From: Pinibacter aurantiacus
GTDB lineage: Bacteria > Bacteroidota > Bacteroidia > Chitinophagales > Chitinophagaceae
Length of the DNA: 64,000 nt
NCBI RefSeq assembly: GCF_019130065.1
Contig: NZ_JAHSPG010000012.1
Location: 186,001 to 250,000 of the forward strand
Direction: 5' to 3'
Shown: piece after piece, positions 8,260 to 14,133 of the stretch
How positions within the stretch are numbered: position 1 is the stretch's first letter
Layout: each line of letters starts with the position of its first letter
Position numbers and translations under genes: made by a program
Notes under the pieces: model-generated
Databases searched by the model: none
Told to the model about the DNA's origin: nothing
What the model saw: only the letters and a program-made list of their open reading frames with translations

Positions 8260-9082
8260 GTTTTAACACGCCTTTCTTGTACACTCCGTACACCTTCAAT
8301 TCTTCAGTCATCGGTGTTATTTTTTCCACTACTGTGTTGAATTGATCCAATGAATCGAATTCCATATCTGCGTGAAAAGAGTATTTAAAGTCGCTGCCCG
8401 GAATGGGGAAGCTCTGTAATTTGCTAAGGTTGATGCCGCCGTCGGCGATATTGGTGAGCACTTTTGCGAGACTGCCTCTTGAATGATCTGTGTGGAAGTT
8501 GATAGAAGCTTTGTCTGCGTTGGATATTTCCTGTGCTATATTTTCTGGCTGCAATATCAGGAACCTTGTGTAGTTGTTCTTTAGCGTGTGGATGTTTGGG
8601 GCGATCATGTCGAGATCGAAGAGTTCTGCGGCGAGTTTGCTGGCGATGGCGGCGATGTGCTTGCTTTTGTGCTGGTGAACATGTTTTGCACTGAGTGCGG
8701 TATCTTCCGTTTCTACCAATTTCCAGTTATGCTTTTCGAGGAAATCTATACACTGCAAAATCGCCATGGGGTGTGAGTGAACTTCTCGTATATCTTCCAG
8801 TTTTACGCCGCGGTTTACCATCAGGTTTTGCGCGATATGAAGGTAAACTTCTCCCACAACCTTCAATTTGCTTTTCTGAAGCAAATTGTAGTTGGGCAAG
8901 ATGCTTCCGGCAATAGAATTTTCGATGGCCATCACGCCGCCATCACTTTCCTTTTTGTTAGATGCCACTTTTACCACGTCACGAAAATTCGGACAGGTAA
9001 TGACCTCTACGTCTTTCCCGAAAAACTGCCTTGCGGCCACCTGGTGAAAACTACCTTCGTATCCCTGAATCGAAACTTTCAT
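8255..9082 (-). CDS. pheA: Prephenate dehydratase
   Basis: Converts prephenate to phenylpyruvate, the phenylalanine branch. The 275-residue protein has an N-terminal periplasmic-binding-like catalytic domain (VSIQGYEGSFHQVAA, AIENSIAGSILPNYNLL, and the catalytic TRF in NNYTRFLIL) and a C-terminal ACT domain (HSRGSLAKVLTNIADGGINL, then LSKLQSFPIPGSDFKYSFH). The ACT segment that reads ESRP in classic phenylalanine-sensitive enzymes is QSFP here, so allosteric binding may differ. There is no fused chorismate mutase; that activity is on the DAHP synthase. It is the first structural gene of the cluster, 72 bases after the leader peptide stop. Confidence 0.95.
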   Translation of the reverse strand: MKVSIQGYEGSFHQVAARQFFGKDVEVITCPNFRDVVKVASNKKESDGGVMAIENSIAGSILPNYNLLQKSKLKVVGEVYLHIAQNLMVNRGVKLEDIREVHSHPMAILQCIDFLEKHNWKLVETEDTALSAKHVHQHKSKHIAAIASKLAAELFDLDMIAPNIHTLKNNYTRFLILQPENIAQEISNADKASINFHTDHSRGSLAKVLTNIADGGINLSKLQSFPIPGSDFKYSFHADMEFDSLDQFNTVVEKITPMTEELKVYGVYKKGVLKP

Positions 9083-9101
9083 TTTTGTTACGGTTTAAAA
9101 C

Positions 9102-9129
9102 AAAAAATCCCGGCGTTTCTGCCGGGATT
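9102..9129 (-). terminator. Intrinsic terminator of the pheA attenuator
   Basis: On the minus strand AATCCCGGC (9129-9121) pairs with GCCGGGATT (9114-9106) around the loop AGAAAC and is followed by a run of T. It stands 20 bases before the pheA start and after the leader peptide, so termination here would block the whole cluster. Confidence 0.92.
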
Positions 9130-9154
9130 CATTTATGTTGTTAGTTGTTTTTAT

Positions 9155-9241
9155 TTAACGACGATTCAACAAAAGCAATCCCGGCTTCTGGCTAAAGAAG
9201 AAGTAAAAATAAAATCGGTTATGCTTTTTCGAGTTGATCAT
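9155..9241 (-). CDS. Leader peptide of the aromatic operon (28 residues)
   Basis: ATG at 9239-9241 to TAA at 9155-9157. The peptide contains NRFYFYFFFSQK: seven consecutive aromatic codons (five Phe, two Tyr) at 9214-9194, far beyond chance in 28 codons. It lies between a good promoter and an intrinsic terminator upstream of pheA. The peptide itself probably has no function; its translation senses charged tRNA-Phe and tRNA-Tyr. Confidence 0.9.
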   Translation of the reverse strand: MINSKKHNRFYFYFFFSQKPGLLLLNRR

Positions 9242-9248
9242 TATTTGT

Positions 9249-9279
9249 CAAAAATATAAACTATTTGAAACTATCAAAA
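9249..9279 (-). promoter_or_regulatory. Promoter of the aromatic operon
   Basis: On the minus strand TTTTG (9279-9275), an 18-nt spacer and TATTTTTG (9256-9249) match the Bacteroidota primary sigma pattern of TTG and TAnnTTTG. The -7 element ends 7 nt before the leader ATG, so the transcript would have almost no 5' untranslated region before the leader peptide. Confidence 0.7.
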
Positions 9280-9344
9280 TTTATTTTGAAAATGTGTTAC
9301 GTTATTCAAATAAAGCCATTCTTTGTTAAATGCAGTATTTATAG

Positions 9345-9908
9345 CTATTGCAGGCGATTTAAAATCTGTTGGTCAATTTTCTTGAAAAGATGGTATGGCT
9401 TGTAAATCCGCCAGTTATCAATTTCCATCAGCTCGACATAGTAATTCAGTTTTGCCTTTTTGAAGTCATACTGCGTTTGTTCCGGCATGTTAAGGCACAC
9501 GATCCAGCCCTCGTTATCGGTCACTTCTTCAAACCATTCCTGGTAATAATCCTTGTCGCCGCTATGGAAATTAAGCACATTTTCCGTTATCAGAATAAAT
9601 TTCGTGATGCCTTCGTATTCCATTTTGTCAATCACATCCCGTTTCAGGGTCATGATGTCGTTTTCAATGGCGTCGTTCCATTCGCCGATCATTTCCAGGA
9701 TCACGTATTTCTCTTCGTAGTCGGCCATTATTTCCTTCATGTACAGGGTGCGTGAGCCAAATTCATCCCACTGCGGGTGTATGTAGTAGTTATACACCGT
9801 GTGTGTAAACTCGAATTCAGAGTACACCCTTCCATAAAAAGGCGACCGCTCGTCTTCCTCGCTGGTATATATGTGCCGCCAGTTATAAAAAGGTTCTATT
9901 TCGTGCAT
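9345..9908 (-). CDS. Conserved-looking hypothetical protein, 187 residues
   Basis: I do not recognise this protein. It is acidic and rich in aromatic residues (FYNWRHIYTSEEDERSPFYG, VYNYYIHPQWDEFGS, KDYYQEWFEEV), with no signal peptide or membrane segment, so it is likely cytosolic. Predicted alternation of strands and helices (YVILEMIGEWNDAIENDI, GITKFILITENVLNF) suggests one compact alpha/beta domain. It is transcribed just upstream of the pheA promoter on the same strand, with no clear terminator between. No function is proposed. Confidence 0.7.
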   Translation of the reverse strand: MHEIEPFYNWRHIYTSEEDERSPFYGRVYSEFEFTHTVYNYYIHPQWDEFGSRTLYMKEIMADYEEKYVILEMIGEWNDAIENDIMTLKRDVIDKMEYEGITKFILITENVLNFHSGDKDYYQEWFEEVTDNEGWIVCLNMPEQTQYDFKKAKLNYYVELMEIDNWRIYKPYHLFKKIDQQILNRLQ

Positions 9909-10128
9909 TTTGAATAATTAATAATTAATAATGAATAATTAATAGAGCGCTATTCAATTAAGAATTAGGAATTAAGAATTAAGAATGCCTTCTGTAAAGC
10001 TTGAAAACCCGTTAGCCATCGATCCACTGTGCATAAAATCTTAAATCGAAAAATCATTGCAAATCATGACAATCATGAAAATCTGCGTTCCTGCGTTCCC
10101 CCATTTCCAAACTTTCAAATTTTCAAAT
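9909..10128. other. Gap with degenerate repeat words and an orphan half element
   Basis: Between murQ and the hypothetical gene. It contains AATTAATAATTAATAATG-type and AATTAAGAATTAAGAATG-type runs near 9913-9984, then the class word AAATCATGACAATCATG and AAAATCTGCGTTCC near 10060-10094 without a complementary partner nearby, and finally TTTCAAATTTTCAAATTTAC up to the murQ stop. No gene or promoter is evident. Confidence 0.5.
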
Positions 10129-10935
10129 TTACAAATTATCCATCGCTCGCTTCACGCTACCATATTTCAGCAGCAATTCTTTTGCCTTATGGGCATCGGT
10201 AATGCCTGCTTTTTCCATTAACATTTTTGTGCCACGCTCTATCAGTTTGGCGTTGGTAAGCTGCATGTTCACCATCTTGTTATCTTCTACCCTTCCCAGC
10301 TGTATCATGAGCGTGGTGGAGATCATATTCAACACCAGCTTTTGTGCGGTGCCGCTTTTCATGCGGGTGCTACCGGTGATGAACTCGGGACCTACGATGA
10401 CTTCAACCGGAAAATCTGCACTGGCACTAATAGGCGCATTTTCATTACAACTAATTGATCCGGTTATAATGTTGTGCTTTCTGCATTCATCCAGCGCGCT
10501 TATCACGTAAGGCGTTGTGCCGCTGGCGGCAATGCCTATGACTACATCCTTTTCGCTTATAAAATGGCTTTGCAGATCTTTCCAACCTTGCGTGGTGCTG
10601 TCTTCCGCATTTTCCACAGGTATCTGAATGGCTTTTTCGCCACCGGCAATGATACCAATAATTAATCCCTGCGGCATGCCATATGTAGGTGGAATTTCAC
10701 TCGCATCTAAAATGCCCAATCTGCCACTGGTTCCGGCTCCCATGTAAAACAGACGACCGCCCGCCAACATCTTATCGGCGATCGCATTGACCAACTTTTC
10801 TATTTGGGGGATTGCTTTTTCAACTGCTATAGGCACAGTTTTGTCTTCCGTATTCATGTTTGCGAGTAGATCATGTACGGTCATCTTTTCCAAATGCCTG
10901 TAGCGACTGGACTGTTCTGTGGTTTGAATAAACAT
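10129..10935 (-). CDS. murQ: N-acetylmuramic acid 6-phosphate etherase
   Basis: Cleaves the lactyl ether of MurNAc-6-phosphate to give GlcNAc-6-phosphate and lactate, in peptidoglycan sugar salvage. The SIS domain carries YMGAGTSGRLGILDASEIPPT, GIIAGGEKAIQIPVENAEDS, VIGIAASGTTPYVISAL and the signature STRMKSGTAQKLVLNMIST. At 268 residues it is somewhat shorter than typical 300-residue enzymes, mostly at the C-terminal helical end. Cytosolic. It follows the BadF-type kinase gene on the same strand across a 147-base gap, suggesting a kinase-etherase pathway. Confidence 0.95.
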   Translation of the reverse strand: MFIQTTEQSSRYRHLEKMTVHDLLANMNTEDKTVPIAVEKAIPQIEKLVNAIADKMLAGGRLFYMGAGTSGRLGILDASEIPPTYGMPQGLIIGIIAGGEKAIQIPVENAEDSTTQGWKDLQSHFISEKDVVIGIAASGTTPYVISALDECRKHNIITGSISCNENAPISASADFPVEVIVGPEFITGSTRMKSGTAQKLVLNMISTTLMIQLGRVEDNKMVNMQLTNAKLIERGTKMLMEKAGITDAHKAKELLLKYGSVKRAMDNL

Positions 10936-10963
10936 TGGATCAAGTTGTTAGTTGACGCGGAGC

Positions 10964-11079
10964 GAATTAATAATTAATAATTAATAATTAAACCGGAAAA
11001 CACCTGACAAATAATGATTGCCTTCAATAGCGAATGCAGCCCTATTAATTCTTAATTATTAATTATTAATTTCTAATTC
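10964..11079. repeat. Inverted repeat of TAATTAATAATTA words
   Basis: The left arm is GAATTAATAATTAATAATTA and one more unit; the right arm is TTCTTAATTATTAATTATTAA followed by TTTC, close to its reverse complement. The centre of about 50 nt is unique. Same class as the elements at 16594, 17261 and 29940. Confidence 0.8.
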
Positions 11080-11082
11080 ACG

Positions 11083-11922
11083 TTACTTGCTATGATATTT
11101 AATGAGCCCATCCATCGGATTCTTTAAAATATTGCCCATTTCAAACTCATAGCTGTGACAAAGTTCTGTAATTACATCCTTAAAACCATAAGCAATGCTT
11201 CCTACAAAATTGATAGGATTGTTCCAGCTTTCGGTAAACTTGCAAATATGGTGGAAGAAGAAGTCGTTCAGGCCGTCTTCAATAATGTTCTCAATCATAA
11301 AGTGGCCGCGGTTTTCAGCAAGAAATACCGCAAACGAGGCGAGGTAGCGATTGGGAAATTCGCCTTTGTAAACATTGGTTAACATATCTGCTTCGGACAC
11401 GCCAAATTTTTCCTCGAAACGATATTTTAATTCCTCGTCAAACGTGCCATACAAGTAATATTGCACGACATTTTTACCCAGGTAAGCGCCGCTTCCTTCA
11501 TCTCCCAAAATGTAGCCAAGCCCGGTTCTTTCTTTTATGATTTTACTTCCGTTGTAGAATGAAGAACTGCTGCCGGTGCCCAAAATACAGGCCACGCCTT
11601 TTTTATCTCCGCATAAGCCTTTGGCCGCGCCATTAAGATCATGGTCGACATTTATTTCTGCCTCTGTAAACACTTTTTGCAGCGCCTTTTTAACCATTTT
11701 CCGGTTATCCGGGTTTTTGCATCCGGTTCCGTAATAAAAGATCTCCTCGATGCTTACGTTTTTCAGCTTGCCTACCAGTTCTTTTTCTATGAGGGCTTTT
11801 ATTTCGTCGCCATTCAAAAAGTACGGACTGATGCCTGTTGTGAAAACCCTTTTCGTCTTCTTTCCGTCAACTACACACCATTCGCATTTTGTAGAGCCGC
11901 TGTCTGCTATTAATAGGGCCAT
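11083..11922 (-). CDS. murK: BadF/BadG-type sugar kinase, probable MurNAc or GlcNAc kinase
   Basis: A 279-residue ASKHA-fold kinase. Phosphate-binding motifs are ADSGSTKCEWCVVDG at the N-terminus and CILGTGSSSSFYNG in the middle, followed by GLGYILGDEGSGAYLGK, as in eukaryotic-like GlcNAc kinases. In Tannerella forsythia the kinase next to murQ phosphorylates MurNAc at position 6, making the substrate of MurQ, so the same role is inferred from context. GlcNAc or glucosamine remain possible substrates. No transporter gene is adjacent. The start ATG at 11920-11922 gives the motif at the expected place. Confidence 0.75.
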   Translation of the reverse strand: MALLIADSGSTKCEWCVVDGKKTKRVFTTGISPYFLNGDEIKALIEKELVGKLKNVSIEEIFYYGTGCKNPDNRKMVKKALQKVFTEAEINVDHDLNGAAKGLCGDKKGVACILGTGSSSSFYNGSKIIKERTGLGYILGDEGSGAYLGKNVVQYYLYGTFDEELKYRFEEKFGVSEADMLTNVYKGEFPNRYLASFAVFLAENRGHFMIENIIEDGLNDFFFHHICKFTESWNNPINFVGSIAYGFKDVITELCHSYEFEMGNILKNPMDGLIKYHSK

Positions 11923-12283
11923 AATGGATGATTTGGAAATTAATATTAAGTAAAAATGTTGTCAGGCTTGGGGCCGGGAAAATTCAGCAGGCAAATATCT
12001 TGCATCGTTATCACAATACTACCTTAAAAAAACAAGCAAAGTGATATTCCTTCCAAAATTTTCTCAACTAACTTATTGATTGTTAAGTAAAAAATAAAAA
12101 AGTAAAAGTAAAAAAACGAGAATGCAACAACAACACACTTTTACCAAACATTAAACAAAGCATTTAATCGTAACCGCTTTTTACTTTTAAATTTTTACTT
12201 TTTATTTTTTGCTTAACTAGTTACAAATTAATTACAATCGGCAAAACAAGTTTGGATATTTCCGGTAATTTGCAACCTTATTT
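11923..12283. other. Divergent intergenic region with an inverted repeat
   Basis: A 361-base gap between the kinase (minus) and the S41 peptidase (plus). It holds the inverted repeat at 12082-12217 and otherwise AT-rich unique sequence. A TAATTTG close to a -7 element lies at about 12265, near the peptidase start, but lacks a full match. No small gene is evident. Confidence 0.5.
12082..12217. repeat. Inverted repeat of AAAGTAAAAA words in a divergent gap
   Basis: The left arm begins GTTAAGTAAAAAATAAAAAA and continues GTAAAAGTAAAA; the right arm ends TTTTTATTTTTTGCTTAAC. It lies between two genes transcribed away from each other, so it cannot serve as a terminator for either. Confidence 0.8.
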
Positions 12284-13897
12284 ATGGAAATGCACAGAAA
12301 TTCTAATAACAAAAAAATACAGGTATGGTTGCCTTTGCTTTTCGCTTTGGTAATGGTACTCGGTATGACGCTTGGATATTTGCTTAGAGGAAACGGTTCA
12401 CAAACTCGTGGAATCTTGATGTTGCCGGGAAAAAGAAGCCCGCTACAGGAAGTGGTGGACCTGGTGAATGCAAAATATGTTGATCCTATTACAGACACTT
12501 TGAATGGTGACATGGCGCAGGCGATGCTGGCTAAACTTGATCCCCACTCGGTATATATTCCTGCAGTAGACTTAAGTGAAATAAATGAGGACCTGCAGGG
12601 AAATTTCCAGGGCATTGGTGTTGAGTTCCAGATTTTTAATGATACAGTAAACGTTATCAATGTATTGCAGGGCGGCCCGAGTGAAAAAGCAGGATTACAG
12701 GTGGGTGATAAATTTGTGAAAGTGGGCGACAGTGTTGTTGCAGGTAACAAGATCACCAATGCACGTATCCGCAATCTGTTGCGCGGTCCCGGTGCCAGCA
12801 AAGTTTTGGTGACGATGATGAGAAATGGCAAACTACAACAATTCACTATTAACCGCGGATTGATTCCCATTCCGTCTATTGACGCTTCCTACAAGCTCGA
12901 TTCTTCAACCGGCTATATCCGCATTAATAAATTTTCGGAAACAACTTACGAGGAGTTCATGGCTTCCCTGGAAAAGTTGCAAAAACAAAAAATTTCCCAG
13001 CTGGTACTGGACCTGCGCGGCAATGGCGGCGGCATCCTTACCGAAGCTGTTGATATTGCAGATGAATTTTTGGATGGAAATAAATTGATTGTCTATACCC
13101 AAGGCGATAAAATGCCTCGCCAGGAATACCGCTGCAAACGTGATGGTATTTTTGAGAAAGGCAAACTGGTGGTGTTGGTGGATGAAAACTCTGCGAGCGC
13201 AAGCGAGGTGCTTACCGGTGCTTTACAGGATTGGGACAGGGCAACAATCATAGGCAGAAGAACTTTCGGCAAGGGCCTGGTGCAGGAGCAATACGATCTT
13301 AGCGATGGCGCTGCATTAAGACTTACGGTAGCGAGATATTACACACCAAGCGGCCGCAGCATTCAAAAACCTTACACGCATGATGGTAATGGCGACTACG
13401 GTAACGATCTTTTGAAGCGCTATCAACATGGCGAACTTGTAAATGCGGATAGCAACAAAGTTCAAAATGGCAAAGCGTATCAAACCAAGGGCGGGCGAAC
13501 CGTTTACGGCGGTGGCGGCATTATGCCGGATGTTTTCGTTCCGTTTGATACCAGCATGATTTCAGCAAGTGTGAACAAAGTACTGAACCGTACCACGGTG
13601 AGCAATTTTGTTTACCAATACTATGTACAAAATAAAAACGAGCTGACTGCTTATCACTCCGGTGTTGAGTTTGCGCAAAAATTCGATAAGGAAGAAGACA
13701 TGTGGAACGCGTTTGCAAACTTTGCTTCAAAAGATTCTTTGTCTGTAAACAGCATCTCCGCAAAGGACAAAGACTTTTTGAAAGATCATTTGAAAGCTTT
13801 GCTGGGACGACAGATCTGGCGCAATGAAGGACTTTATGAGATCCTTAATGCCGATGATGAAATGATTAAGAAAGCACTGGAAGCAGTGAAAAAATAA
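12284..13897 (+). CDS. S41 C-terminal processing peptidase
   Basis: A 537-residue serine peptidase of the CtpA/Prc type acting in the periplasm. An N-terminal membrane anchor (WLPLLFALVMVLGMTLGYLL, residues about 14-34) is followed by an S41 N-terminal helical part, a PDZ domain (about 110-190, NFQGIGVEFQIFND, AGLQVGDKFVKVGD) and the catalytic domain. The nucleophile lies in VDENSASASEVLTGAL and the general-base lysine in RRTFGKGLVQEQYDL. The C-terminal 130 residues are family-specific. Likely roles are processing or degrading envelope proteins. It stands alone, with quasi-palindromic repeats on both sides. Confidence 0.93.
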   Translation: MEMHRNSNNKKIQVWLPLLFALVMVLGMTLGYLLRGNGSQTRGILMLPGKRSPLQEVVDLVNAKYVDPITDTLNGDMAQAMLAKLDPHSVYIPAVDLSEINEDLQGNFQGIGVEFQIFNDTVNVINVLQGGPSEKAGLQVGDKFVKVGDSVVAGNKITNARIRNLLRGPGASKVLVTMMRNGKLQQFTINRGLIPIPSIDASYKLDSSTGYIRINKFSETTYEEFMASLEKLQKQKISQLVLDLRGNGGGILTEAVDIADEFLDGNKLIVYTQGDKMPRQEYRCKRDGIFEKGKLVVLVDENSASASEVLTGALQDWDRATIIGRRTFGKGLVQEQYDLSDGAALRLTVARYYTPSGRSIQKPYTHDGNGDYGNDLLKRYQHGELVNADSNKVQNGKAYQTKGGRTVYGGGGIMPDVFVPFDTSMISASVNKVLNRTTVSNFVYQYYVQNKNELTAYHSGVEFAQKFDKEEDMWNAFANFASKDSLSVNSISAKDKDFLKDHLKALLGRQIWRNEGLYEILNADDEMIKKALEAVKK

Positions 13898-13903
13898 AAT
13901 CAT

Positions 13904-13994
13904 GTGTACGGTGTACGATGTTCGATGTACGATATTCTTTAGAGTATTACATCCCAATGAATTTCGTACACCGTACATCGTACTTCATACATCC
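13904..13994. repeat. Inverted repeat of GTACGGTGTACGATG words
   Basis: The left arm GTGTACGGTGTACGATGTTC continues with GATGTACGAT; the right arm is GTACACCGTACATCGTAC then TTCATACATCC. Further degenerate copies of the right-arm word (TTCGTACATTC, CACCGTACAC, TTCGTACAC) extend to about 14052. It lies between the S41 peptidase and the permease, both on the plus strand. Confidence 0.8.
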
Positions 13995-14133
13995 TTTCTC
14001 AACACTTCGTACATTCTCTCACCGTACACTTTTTGTTCGAATTCGTACACTTTATTTTAGCTCCGCAAAACATAATTACATAATAATCAGCACGCTATAG
14101 TTTTGGCATTAGCTTCGCCCTGAGATAAGCACT

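Larger units (their letters stand above)
9102..9241 (-). promoter_or_regulatory. Phe/Tyr transcription attenuator
   Basis: Four pairing segments are visible on the minus strand. Segment 1 (9237-9222, TCAAC..AAAAGCA with a 4-nt bulge) pairs with segment 2 (9177-9166, TGCTTTTGTTGA) and encloses the Phe/Tyr codons. The sequence at 9185-9177 (GCCGGGATT) is identical to the 3' arm of the terminator and can instead pair with AATCCCGGC at 9129-9121, aided by GTTG/CAAC further in. A ribosome stalled on Phe or Tyr codons would free the antiterminator; smooth translation would favour the terminator. The layout matches classical amino acid operon attenuators. Confidence 0.88.
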
